Positions 23,671 to 34,907 of a stretch of DNA of 64,000 nucleotides are shown here, piece by piece (positions within the stretch are counted from its first letter, which is position 1; each line of letters starts with the position of its first letter). This stretch comes from Rhynchonema sp. JSB1_4 (lineage: Eukaryota; Nematoda; Chromadorea; Monhysterida; Xyalidae): positions 81,656 to 145,655 of the forward strand of contig JASAMV010002579.1 in NCBI GenBank assembly GCA_030248065.1. The letters run 5' to 3'. The notes beneath the pieces are model-generated. The model saw nothing but the letters and a program-made list of their open reading frames with translations, did no database searches and had not been told where the DNA came from. The position numbers and the translations under genes are program-made.

Positions 23671-23979
23671 TTACTGAACACCAAAAATGTTAATATCGCA
23701 TATAGGGTTTTCGCACACGAGAAACACGATGGTGCTATCGCCGACTTCGTAACTCCACGACTGAGACCGGTTCCAGACCATGACCACGACATTTTGTATG
23801 TAAAGTGTGCTTCCCGAAGTAAAATTTCGCCGAAAAGTTGGGTTACCAGAACTATTAAAGTTGTTTATGTGGTTTTCGTACTCGAGAAACACGGTGGTGC
23901 TATCGCCGAGTTCGTAACTTTTAGTATGAACGGTTCCAGACCATGACTTTTTGTACAGAATGTGTTGTTCTAAAGCCAA
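23671..23979 (-). CDS. Possible 102-aa ORF with an internal duplication
   Basis: An open frame of 102 codons contains two related blocks, SYELGDSTTVFLEYENHI and SYEVGDSTIVFLVCENPI, each preceded by a Trp-containing stretch (KSWSGTVHT / VVMVWNRSQ). The DNA is an approximately 165-bp direct repeat (about 23700-23800 against 23870-23960). Two repeats kept in the same frame suggest coding sequence, but no splice partners or start context could be established. It may instead be a tandemly repeated non-coding segment. Confidence 0.3.
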   Translation of the reverse strand: MALEQHILYKKSWSGTVHTKSYELGDSTTVFLEYENHINNFNSSGNPTFRRNFTSGSTLYIQNVVVMVWNRSQSWSYEVGDSTIVFLVCENPICDINIFGVQ

Positions 23980-24142
23980 AATCAGCGGTTATATGTGTTT
24001 TTAATTTTTGTTACGTCAAAAATATATTAATTCCAATTCGTTAAATGTTTTTCAGCTCAAAAATGGACGCTCAGACACACACAATAATGCATTAGTGCAC
24101 GCTACGTAGTTGCCTGATTCATAAAGCGCACAATGTATTAAA

Positions 24143-24222
24143 CACAACACACAGCCAGCCAGCCAGCACACACACACACAGGCAGGCAGGCAGCCAGCAC
24201 ACACACACAGGCAGCAAGCACG
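24143..24222 (+). repeat. Compound CA / CAGC / GGCA microsatellite
   Basis: Alternating (CAGC)n, (CA)n and (GGCA)n tracts, two blocks of each. Confidence 0.9.
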
Positions 24223-24559
24223 ACTTTGCTGCGCGTGGGGCACTGCGTTAGTTTTGTTTCAGTGGTGGGTGAAGACGCAGACACAAGCGTGTCTCCACTG
24301 TTAGAACCCCATAGTGAAATCGAAACACAAAATTGGCCTTATGTCACGATAACCACCGATTCATATATCCTGCCAAAAAGTACAGCATCCTTAAACTGAC
24401 CCCCACACCTCATTGCGCTCATGTGCGTTGATTACTTGAGAAAAGTCTGATGGTCGACATTTTCTTAGTTAGAACCATTGCTTGCCGGAACTGAAAACTT
24501 TCTGTGCCTGATTTATCCGGGTTCTCTGTTTGACGCTTGCGCGATATAAAAGAACGACA

Positions 24560-25113
24560 CAAGAAAGAAAAATGCCCCAAGGGGCATAAAAGAAATATGG
24601 TTCCCTGGCTGACTGGCATAAAAGAACGATACTAGCTTGCACGACTTTGCTGATGTTTCATTAGGCACTGGAATAAACGTAAGTGTGTTCTGAGCTGTTT
24701 GATACCGAACAGTAGACATTGAACCATATTCCCGGCGCGAACTCTTTTCAACCAACGCCCAGCCGATATCGAAACTTTCGTGCAAACCCAGGCAACTGTT
24801 TCTTCTTTTCAACCTCACGACGGTAACTGTGCAGTCTTCGGTTGCGCACGATGGTTCAACAAGGAGAGGAGTAAAGAGAATATTGCAATCTTTCAATATC
24901 TCCGTGCCCTGTGTCTCTGGTGGCAAGACAGCACGCGCCGGGAATATGGTTCAATGTCTACTGTTCGGTATCAAACAGCTCAGAACACACTTACGTTTAT
25001 TCCAGTGCCTAATGAAACATCAGCAAAGTCGTGCAAGCTAGTATCGTTCTTTTATGCCAGTCAGCCAGGGAACCATATTTCTTTTATGCCCCTTGGGGCA
25101 TTTTTCTTTCTTG
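24560..25113 (+). mobile_element. Foldback element FBX, copy 1 (554 bp)
   Basis: Arms of about 180 bp, each ending in CAAGAAAGAAAAATGCCCC, with the perfect palindrome ATGCCCCAAGGGGCAT inside each arm, around a unique centre of about 195 bp. Two further copies lie at 29568-30121 (inverted) and 30413-30966. No plausible coding function: the frames read through inverted arms. Confidence 0.88.
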
Positions 25114-25945
25114 TTTATACATATATAGCTGTACATACATGATGCATCCATACCAAGGAAAAGACAAAGCAAACTTTCAAACACTTTAACGAAACACGGC
25201 GTGACCTTTCTTAGCTGGTTGCGCACAAGCGCCACACCGTCACGGACCGTTAAGTTACCTGCATCTTTACGGATATTTGGGCAATGGCACGATGAAAGCG
25301 AATGCAACTTTTATGAAACGACTGTGTGTGCTAGCCCGTGGTGGATAAAAACACAAAGTTACCGTATTCCAGAAACAAAAAAAACTTAAATTGAAACAAG
25401 AGAAAGTGCTCTTTTATTCATGGAATAAGTTAAGACCAGAGACGAAGTCATGGTCATGTACATAATTATAGGCAACAGTTACACATATTTTCATGGCTTT
25501 TTTGTTCGTAGTTTGCGGATAGCACGTTGTGTGTGCAAAAAAGTAACAAGAAGTTCGGCTCCCCGGTTGCGTGTTCCTTGACATTTCACTTTGTGACAAG
25601 CAAGATAAGAAAATTGTATCACACGCTACCAAAGGTGCCCAGGTAAAAAAGAACATCATTCGTAGCAACTGGGTCCTGGCTGTAGACGTTACATGAAACA
25701 TACAGTTGTTTCACACAGGTCTGTTGCGGTGACCCTCGCTGTTTTGTCCACCACACACGAAACATAAGCACGTAATCAGGAGATCAAGCGTGGTCGATCT
25801 ATGTACAATTGTACAACGGACCAAACCAGTGCGATGCAAGAAAACAAGAGAATATTTTAATCAGCCAAAGTGACATGCGTGATCACAATATTCGCTGGAA
25901 CCTTTCGTTCACAGTGTGAAAGTACTACGACCCATTGGCCACTAA

Positions 25946-27430
25946 TCACAGTATATATCTGATCGCTACAAAGTGACATTTGCACTCGCATGCGCTTGGC
26001 TTGTTGCGAGTGAAGTCGTTTCCTTTTACATCCTCTTCACGGGTGTTGAACTGGTACAGTAGCTGTTGTCGTGCACCTCGACCGTGGTTTGGCTCGTTGG
26101 TATTGGTCGAATACGTCTGCTGACTCGCAATCAGCCAACTGCGTATCACTGGCTGAGAGGGCACATGTCTGGAAAGGCTCCAATCATGGTTAGAATATTT
26201 ATACCGAGCATTATGTATGTACAGATCGTGCACATAAACCCCAACCCCGATCTTCCACCTTTTGATTCGCAGCTTGATCCATCAAGAACATAACGGTCAC
26301 GTGTTTCCTCAGTCCTGACGGTTTGCGAACCAATGTTTCGCGGCCGCGTACATCGTAGGATCGTTTGTAGATGGGCGTCCCAAACGGTTCGGCTTGGGGC
26401 GAGTCGAAGAAATAGAACGGGTGCTCGGGTGAACTCGGGATCACCGGGAAAATCGATAACATCGGCAATGCGTTGGTCGGACCAACTAAAACTGGCGCAT
26501 CTCTTATCGATCAGCCCACCGAATGCGTTGTGAACCATCAGAAATTCACTTACCTTTGCCAATTGAATGAATGTCAGGTGATGAGCGTGACAGGTTGTTC
26601 TGTGCATGTTTTGTGCAGGACAATTCAACGATCGAAGTCGACGCGTGACGAGTGCCAGCATCGCTTGATGTCTGTTGACGACGCGCGGCAATGGAATTGG
26701 GAGAATTGGATGCAATCAATCTGGACGACATCACCGGACGACGACCTGTGGGAGGCTAGACAGTAATTGGCACGTCAGCAAACTTTGTCAGCAAGAATTT
26801 TCAATCTTAAGGCTTGCAATGCAAAATAACACGCGAAAAAGCTGGCTGACATGAGTGAAAATGAATGGAAAAAAATTCACACCAGTAGATTGTGTATAGT
26901 TTTGTTTTTTTGCAACTTCCAGACTAATGGTAATTACTAGGCTTGACTCTTCCAAACGAGCGGAGACTTATTTTTAGGCCTACAAGAAAAACGTGTATCA
27001 ATTTCTCTTCCATTCGTTTTTCACTCTTTCCACCATGTCAGCAAACCTATCCAGACATGTTACACTGCAACATTCTTGTTGACAAAGTTTGTTGACATGC
27101 CAATTACTGGCACTAGAAATAATGGACATTTATGTGGTGTGACGGTGCACCAGAATGACACGTGCTTTGTAATTCAACCAATCAATCATCTGGCGCAATC
27201 CCAGTGAAACATCACAAAACCGTTTCATGCAGGGACCGATCAGATGACCAACCGTCCCTTTTGCCAGCCTTGCGTTGTGTCGAGTATTTCCTCGAATCGA
27301 CACTGGATGACCTCGAAGGTGGTTGCCGATGTCGATTGTAGCCATCGAGCAGACCGATACCAAACAGTTTAGAGAATTGTTTGGCGTTGCGTTCGATGTT
27401 CACGCGGCCACCACTGCTGTTTCTCGACAT
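25946..27430 (-). CDS. Duplicated gene, copy A: four-exon gene, 281 aa, unknown function
   Basis: Exons 27430-27221, 26755-26554, 26485-26259 and 26152-25946 (phases 0,1,0) give 281 residues. The start MSRNSSGGRVNIERNAKQF is followed by Ser/Arg-rich sequence, LIASNSPNSIAARRQQ, a well-folded-looking block (LSIFPVIPSSPEHPFYFFDSP, then GTPIYKRSYDVRGRETLVRK) and a C-terminal end with ACECKCHF. No known family recognised. The donor of exon 1 (GTTTTG) is weak and could be wrong. The other junctions have good consensus and are preserved in copy B, and retention of frame in both copies supports a functional gene. Stop is TGA after RYIL. Confidence 0.6.
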
Positions 27431-27714
27431 TTATATTGACAAAATGAAATCTGCAACGTTCCCTCAAAACTCGCGCAAGATTTATCATAATGAATTGCCT
27501 GTGTATACATGTGGGTCAGGTGCACACAGAGATGCATCTGACAGGGTTCCAGATAAGCATGAGTGATAATCCGACGTTTCTGGTCATTTGGCCGCCTTGT
27601 AGAAAGACCAGATGACTTTGGTTGTCAAGTGCAGCAGGCACATACACATATTTCCACCAGGCTAACAGATATCGCAATTGTTTGAATTTGATCAGAATAC
27701 ACAAACCTCAGGTG

Positions 27715-28020
27715 AGGGTGCGATTATACTCGTTCCACGGAACTGAAGGAACGAGCGTTTTTGCTTTCCGTGTAGTATACTCTTGTAACAATTCGCTAAT
27801 CACTATTCCTGCACTTTCAGTGTATTGAAGTGAGTGGAGGAATTTGTGTTTTGAAACAGCCCGATGCTTTCCAATTCTTATGTTCTGTGTGATGATGTCT
27901 TGAGACCAGCATGACAATGTTACATCCTCACATTGGGTGGAGCGTTTCCCATTCAGTAGAAACAATCGTCGTTCCTCCATCCGTTCCTTCAGTTCCGTGA
28001 AACGAGTATAAGCGCACCTT
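27715..28020. mobile_element. Foldback MITE with AGGTGCGCTTATACTCG ends, copy A
   Basis: The left end at 27715-27755 (AGGGTGCGATTATACTCG, then CACGGAACTGAAGGAACG) is the inverted repeat of the right end (CGTTCCTTCAGTTCCGTG, then CGAGTATAAGCGCACCT) finishing at 28020. The apparent minus-strand ORF across it is therefore probably not a gene. Copy B of the duplication holds the same element, split by another insertion. Confidence 0.75.
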
Positions 28021-28273
28021 ATCATTTCAAGTCCCTCATGTTATCGCATCAGCCGAAAGCCACCACACCAGAGCAAAACTACACTAACCACATTGTATAC
28101 AATCCTTGGGTTAGATAAAATAAAGACATTTTATGCCCGTATATTTCGTGATTGATAATAGAACGAAGCTTGTTTAGGACAGAACGGAAATTAAAAGAAG
28201 CCAGAACAAAACGATTTCTTAAGGAAAACCGGAACGCAACTTCGGATGTGGAAAAAAGTACAAAAACACACGG

Positions 28274-29567
28274 TTTCTTCTGTATTTGTGGAATCGACCC
28301 TCACAGTTTTTTGCGTAACTATTGAATTCCAAATTGGTTTTACGCTGCTGGCGGGCAAGCACCCCCCACCAAACCCAAACCCCCCACAACCAAAACAAAC
28401 AACCCACACGCCCCACCCAACCCAACACCCCCCAACCAGCAAAAGCGAGTTCTAGGGAGACTGATATTTGACACTTATAATTAGATTCAGTTGCTGACAG
28501 CTGAAGGAACAGGTTGCATGAGAAGTTCATTGCACAGCTTTTTCAATGCTTGACCCCCACCACCCAGAACAAAGGTACTAAAACCAACAAGGTGCCATCT
28601 ATCGTTCCTTGCTGATTCTGCGACGATGCTATCTCAGGATGCGCCCCATGATGCGACAGAAGGAGCCCGCACCCACACCAATATAAATGATGGCATACTT
28701 TTTATTTCATTTTTCACAAAATTTATTTGTTTTTTTTGGAATTTTTTTTTTTATTCTCTTTTTTATTTGTTAAAAATTTTTTTTTTTTTTTTTTGTAAAT
28801 TTCCAAATTCGCTGCCTGCACAGTAAGGTACGCCCCATAGGTTAACGTCAGACGTGTCACACCCCATCACCCGAAATCATTCGACCGGGTTGTAAACAGA
28901 ACATCAAGTTGTGAAACATGCACAACACATGCACAGAACAGCCTGCCACGCTCATCGTGCTTATTTATTTTTTTTTTTTTTTGTTCTCTGCCCCCCGTCG
29001 CTGCGTGCCAATGTTTCAGAACTGCGCGTAGCTTAGCGTTCGGGTTTATGTGAACGATGACATTAACAATATGGGCGTATATAACATTTTCGTGTTGCGG
29101 CAGGCAGAGGGAATTGGAACCTATATACCTCAAACTATTTCCCGCGAAGCGCAGCCACACAACCACCACAAATCTCCCACCACAACCAAAACCTCTCCCT
29201 CCCCCATCCACCCCCCCCAAACAAACCACCACCCAACCTCACCCCACAAAACACACACCCAAAAACCAAACAACCACAAACAACAACACCCACACCAAAC
29301 ACCAGCATAGCCCACAAAAAATCAAAACACCAACCAGCCAACCAACACACACAAACACCCAACTACAACAAAAAAGCCAAAAAACCGCCAAATATAAACA
29401 ACTCTCCAATAAATACCAAACACCCTCAAAACAAACAACTACCACCACACATACAAAAACACCCACCACCCAAAACCAAAACACAAACTAACCCCAAACC
29501 CCCCCCCAACCACAAAAACACCCTAAATACAAACCTTATATGCAATATTACAGCTATATAGTATAAA
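28274..29567. other. Duplication spacer with G-free and T-run low-complexity DNA
   Basis: No gene. 28352-28440 and 29150-29530 are almost pure A/C with long C runs and only a handful of G. 28709-28800 and 28968-28985 are T runs. This composition is unlike the rest of the window and may be sequencing or assembly noise. Confidence 0.6.
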
Positions 29568-30121
29568 CAAGAAAGAAAAATGCCCCAAGGGGCATAAAAG
29601 AAATATGGTTCCCTGGCTGACTGGCATAAAAGAACGATACTAGCTTGCACGACTTTGCTGATGTTTCATTAGGCACTGGAATAAACGTAAGTGTGTTCTG
29701 AGCTGTTTGATACCGAACAGTAGACATTGAACCATATTCCCGGCGCGTGCTGTCTTGCCACCAGAGACACAGGGCACGGAGATATTGAAAGATTGCAATA
29801 TTCTCTTTACTCCTCTCCTTGTTGAACCATCGTGCGCAACCGAAGACTGCACAGTTACCGTCGTGAGGTTGAAAAGAAGAAACAGTTGCCTGGGTTTGCA
29901 CGAAAGTTTCGATATCGGCTGGGCGTTGGTTGAAAAGAGTTCGCGCCGGGAATATGGTTCAATGTCTACTGTTCGGTATCAAACAGCTCAGAACACACTT
30001 ACGTTTATTCCAGTGCCTAATGAAACATCAGCAAAGTGGTGCAAGCTAGTATCGTTCTTTTATGCCAGTCAGCCAGGGAACCATATTTCTTTTATGCCCC
30101 TTGGGGCATTTTTCTTTCTTG
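29568..30121 (-). mobile_element. Foldback element FBX, copy 2 (inverted)
   Basis: Same 554-bp structure as copy 1, but with the central unique segment and both immediate flanks in reverse orientation. It ends 18 bp before duplication copy B begins. Confidence 0.88.
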
Positions 30122-30412
30122 TGTCGTTCTTTTATATCGCACAAGCGTGTCTCCATTGTTAGAACCCCATAGTGAAATCGAAACACAAAATTGACCTTAT
30201 GTCACGATAACCACCGATTCATATAGCCTGCCAAAAAGTACAGCATCCTTAAACTAACCCCCACACCTCATTGCGCTCATGTGCTTACTTGAGAAAAGTC
30301 TGATGGTCGACATTTTCTTAGTTAGAACCATTGCTTGCCGGAACTGAAAACTTTCTGTGCCTGATTTATCCGGGTTCTCTGTTTGGCGCTTGCGCGATAT
30401 AAAAGAACGACA

Positions 30413-30966
30413 CAAGAAAGAAAAATGCCCCAAGGGGCATAAAAGAAATATGGTTCCCTGGCTGACTGGCATAAAAGAACGATACTAGCTTGCACCACTT
30501 TGCTGATGTTTCATTAGGCACTGGAATAAACGTAAGTGTGTTCTGAGCTGTTTGATACCGAACAGTAGACATTGAACCATATTCCCGGCGCGAACTCTTT
30601 TGAACCAACACCCAGCCGATATCGAAACTTTCGTGCAAACCCACATATTTAGGCAACTGTTTCTTCTTTTCAACCTCACGACGGTAACTGTGCAGTCTTC
30701 GGTTGCGCACGATGGTTCAACAAGGAGAGGAGTAAAGAGAATATTGCAATCTTTCAATATCTCCGTGCCCTGTGTCTCTGGTGGCAAGACAGCACGCGCC
30801 GGGAATATGGTTCAATGTCTACTGTTCGGTATCAAACAGCTCAGAACACACTTACGTTTATTCCAGTGCCTAATGAAACATCAGCAAAGTGGTGCAAGCT
30901 AGTATCGTTCTTTTATGCCAGTCAGTCAGGGAACCATATTTCCCCTTGGGGCATTTTTCTTTCTTG
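30413..30966 (+). mobile_element. Foldback element FBX, copy 3
   Basis: Orthologous to copy 1 within the duplication. It differs by an 8-bp insertion in the centre (ACATATTT-like) and a small deletion in the right arm next to the CCCCTTGGGG palindrome. Confidence 0.88.
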
Positions 30967-31794
30967 TGTAATATGTAAGCAGCACCTAGAGTAATACATG
31001 TAGGTAGGTATGTATTTATACATAGCTGTACATACATGATGCATCCCTACCAAGGAAAAGACAAAGCAAACTTTCAAACACTTTAACGAAACACGGCGTG
31101 ACCTTTCTTAGCTGGTTGCGCACAAGCGCCACACCGTTACGGACTGTTAAGTTACCTGCATCTTTACGGATATTTGGGCAATGGCACGATGAAAGCGAAT
31201 GCAACTTTTATGAAACGACTGTGTGTGCTAGCCCGTGGTGCATAAAAACACAAAGTTACCGTATTCCGGAAACAAAAAAAACTTAAATTGAAACAAGAAA
31301 AAGTGCTCTTTTATTCATGGAATAAGTTAAGACCAGAGACGAAGTCATGGTCATGTAATGTACATATAGGCAACAGTTACACATATTTTCATGGCTTTTT
31401 TGTTCGTAGTTTGCGGATTACATAGCACGTTGTGTGTGCAAAAAAGTGTAACAAGAAGTTCGGCTCCCCGGTTGCGTGTTCCTTGACATTTCACTTTGTG
31501 ACAAGCAAGATAAGAAAATTGTATCACACGCTGCCAAAGGTGCCCAGGTGAAAAAGAACATCATTCGTAGCAACTGGGTCCTGGCTGTAGACGTTACATG
31601 AAACATACAGTTGTTTCACACAGGCCTGTTGCGGTGACACTCGCTGTTTTGTCCACCACGCACGAAACATAAGCACGTAATCAGGAGATCAAGCGTGGTC
31701 GATATACATATATGTACAATTGTCCCAAAGGACCAAAGCAGTGCGATACAAGAAAAGAAGAGAACATTTTAATCAGCCAAAGTGACATGCGTGA

Positions 31795-33311
31795 TCACAA
31801 TTTTCGCTGAAGCCTTTCGTTCACAGTGTGAAAGTACGACCCATGCCCACTAATCACAGTATATCTGATCGCTACAAAGTGACATTTGCACTCGCATGCG
31901 CTTGGCTTGTTGCGAGTGAAGTCGTTTCCTTTCACATCCTCTTCACGGGTGTTGAACTGGTACAGTAGCTGTTGTCGCGCACCTCGACCGTGGTTTGGCT
32001 CGTTGGTATTGGTCGAATACGTCTGCTGACTCGCAATCAGCCAACTGCGTATCACTGGCTGAGAGGGCACATGTCTGGAAAGGCTCGAATCATGGTTAGA
32101 ATATGTATACCGAGCATATATGTATGTACAGATCGTGCACATAAACCCCAACCCCAATCTTCCACCTTTTGATTCCCAGCTTGATCCATCAAGGACATAA
32201 CGGTCACGCGTTTCCTCAGTCCTGACGGTTTGCGAACCAATGTTTCGCGGCCGCGTACATCGTAGGATCGTTTGTAGATGGGCGTCCCAAACGGTTCGGC
32301 TTGGGGCGAGTCGAAGAAATAGAACGGGTGCTCGGGTGAACTCGGGATCACAGGGAAAATCGATGACACCGGCATTTGGTTGGTTGGACCAACTAAAACT
32401 GGCGCATCTCTTATCGATCGACCACTGAACCATCAGAAATTCACTTACCTTTGCCAATTGAATGAATGTCAGGTGATGAGCGTGACAGGCTGTTCTGTGC
32501 ATGTGTTGTGCATGACAATTCAACGATCGAAGTCGACGCGTGACGAGGGCCAGCATCGGTTGATGTCTGTTGACGACGCGCGGCAATGGAATTGGGAGAA
32601 TTGGATGCAATCAATGTGGACAACATCACCGGACGACGACCTGTGGGAGGCTAGACAGTAATTGGCATGTCAGCAAACTTTGTCAGCAAGAATTTTCAAT
32701 AACACGCGAAAAAGCTGGCTGACATGAGTGAAAAATGAATGAAGAGAAATTCACACCAGTAGATTGTGTATAGCTTTGTTTTTTTGCGACTTTCCGACTA
32801 ATTGTAATTACTAGGCTTTGACTTATGCTTTTCCAAACGAGTGGAGACTTATTTTTAAGCTTACAAGCAAAACGTGTTTCTTCTTCCATTCGTTTTCACT
32901 CTTGCCAGCAAACACATGTCAGCAAACCTATCCAGACATGTTACACAGCAACATTCTTGTTGACAAAGTTTGTTGACATGCCAATTACAGGCACTAGAAA
33001 TAATGGACATTTATGTAGTGTGACGGTGCACCAGTATGACACGTGCTTTGTAATTGAACCAATCAATCATCTGGGGCAATCCCAGTGAAACATCACAAAA
33101 CCGTTTCATGCAGGCACCGATCAGATGACCAACCGTCCCTCTTGCCAGCCTTTCGTTGTGCCGAGTATTTCCTCGAATCGACACTGGATGACCTCGAAGG
33201 TGGTTGCCGATGTCGATTGTAGCCATCGAGCAGACCGATACCAAACAGTTTAGAGAATTGTTTGGCGTTGCGTTCGATGTTCACGCGGCCACCACTGCTG
33301 TTTCTCGACAT
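31795..33311 (-). CDS. Duplicated gene, copy B: four-exon gene, 300 aa, altered C-terminus
   Basis: Exons 33311-33102, 32650-32449, 32392-32166 and 32058-31795 reproduce the copy A structure and phases exactly. Residues differ at scattered sites only. Near the end, copy A has TATATATCTG where copy B has TATATCTG on the plus strand. This 2-bp difference shifts the frame after the CHFVAIRY segment, bypasses the old stop and adds about 20 residues ending in NERLQRKL. Whether copy B is active or decaying cannot be told from sequence alone. The rest of the frame is intact, which argues that it is recent or still constrained. Function unknown, as for copy A. Confidence 0.55.
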
Positions 33312-33386
33312 TTATATTGACAAAATGAAATCTGCAACTTTCCTTCAAAACTTGCGCAAGATTTATCATAATGAATTGCCTGTGTA

Positions 33387-33609
33387 TAGTCCATCCATCA
33401 GCTCATGACACTTTTTGTCAGCTAAAAGCTTGGCAGGATCCAGTGCTGTTCCGGTTCCGGTTGGCTTACGAAATAGAAAAGAAAGAGAAATCGGTTTTTA
33501 TTCTATTTTTGTGCGCCGTTTTCTCTGATATTACCTTGTGGAGGAAGAATTTTTCACAACGGAACCTGAACCTCCCAACCAAAAGTGCCATGAGCTGATG
33601 GACGGACTA
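33387..33609. mobile_element. MITE family M, copy M2 (polymorphic between duplicates)
   Basis: TAGTCCATCCATCAGCTCAT at the left and ATGAGCTGATGGACGGACTA at the right, flanked by TA on each side. The duplicate at 27505 has the uninterrupted site CTGTGTATACATGTGGG, which proves the borders and the TA duplication. Confidence 0.95.
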
Positions 33610-33943
33610 TATACATATGGGTCAGGTGCACACAGAGATGCATCTGACAGGGTTCCAGATCAGCATGAGTGATAATCCGACGTTTCTGGTCGTTTGGCCG
33701 CCTTGTAGAAAGACCAGATGACTTTGGTTGTCAAGTGCAGCAGGCACATACAGTACATATACATATTTCCGCCAGGCTAACAGATATCGCAATTGTTTGA
33801 ATTTGATCAGAATACACAAACCTCAGGTGAAGGTGCGCTTATACTCGTTCCACGGAACTGAAGGAACGAGCGTTTTTGCTTTCCGTGCAGTACTCCTGTA
33901 ACAATTCACTAATCACTATTCCTGCACTTTCAGTGTATTGAAG

Positions 33944-34907
33944 GGCCTTTTCGACCTGGGCACCCACTGTACCCATGTTACCCACCATGCAAAAGATAGG
34001 AGGCAGATTTTCCAAAAAACGCAGAAATAAGATTTGGAATTACAGGGTGTCAACTAAATATGTCCACGTGTGTTCGGTATTTGCATAACGCACATTTTTT
34101 GGCTGCGGCTGCGTCACATAAGTATCTGCGTTTTACCGGCTGTGGGTACCCAGGTCGCAGTTTTGGATTATCTGCGTTTCCCATGTATAAGAATTCGCGC
34201 GCGCGAATTCTGCTACTTTGGGGTACCCTGGGTACCCAATTGAAACTAAATTAGTATTTTCATGCACATCTTGCTTGCATTGGCTTGTGCATGCCGCATG
34301 CACGCGCATGCCTGCGCGTTCTGTGTTGTGTGTTGCCTGTGTTGCGTTGGGTGGCCCAGTTCTAGGTGCGCCACTACGGTCTCACGTTTGTCGGGGTGTC
34401 TTATTGGTGTTGGGGTGCTAATCTAAAATGTGTGTATGTGTCAAATGTCTAGTGGTGTTTTTCTAATTGTGTTTTTCCAATTGACTTTTTCAAACACGTT
34501 TCGACGACATATGGCTGCATGTTGTTATTATTCTATCATGACTGCACTAAGCCTGTCTGTATGTGTCAAATGAATAGTGGTGTTTTTCTAATTGTGTTTT
34601 TCCAATTGACTTTTTCAAACACGTTTCGACGACATGTATGGCTGCATGTTGTTATTATTAAAACTATCATGACTGCACTAAACCCGCGGCGTGATACGGC
34701 GTTACAGTGTTCGGAAATGTTGTTTTTCTGACTATCATTTTCACACTTACGCCGTAGTCGGCATGCATGTGCATGCAAGCGCATGCGCATTTCGACCTGG
34801 GTACCCAGGGTACCCACGCTTTTTTCGCGAACATTTCGACCTGGGTACCCAGGCTTGTGGCGTAGACCCTGTGGCTGGGTAACATGGGTACCCAGGTCGC
34901 TATGGCA
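33944..34907. mobile_element. 964-bp hAT-like non-autonomous element with CGACCTGGGTACCCA ends
   Basis: Both ends carry CGACCTGGG(T/C)ACCCA in inverted orientation, about 8 bp from the border. ATTGAAG is duplicated at both flanks (33937-33943 and 34908-34914) and occurs once in the empty duplicate at about 27830. A 7-8 bp duplication suggests a hAT-type element. More GGGTACCCAGG palindromes lie inside. No transposase ORF. Confidence 0.85.
34432..34685 (+). repeat. 125-bp tandem duplication inside the nested element
   Basis: Two direct copies of a block containing TAGTGGTGTTTTTCTAATTG and TTTCGACGACAT, differing by small indels. Confidence 0.85.

Larger units (their letters stand above)
24282..28273 (+). 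repeat. Segmental duplication, copy A (about 4.0 kb)
   Basis: Starts CACAAGCGTGTCTCC and ends AAAAACACACGG. It is colinear with 30140-35366 at roughly 95% identity by eye. Copy A lacks three insertions found in copy B, so it represents the empty state. It contains foldback FBX copy 1, the four-exon gene at 25946-27430 and a second foldback at 27715-28020. Confidence 0.9.

Noticed and set aside
24513..25142. Overlapping 120-137-codon ORFs on both strands
   Set aside because: They are translations of the foldback element FBX and its arms; the same peptides appear on opposite strands.
27708..28025. 105-codon minus-strand ORF
   Set aside because: It spans an inverted-repeat element from end to end, and its termini are the terminal repeats, so coding is unlikely.
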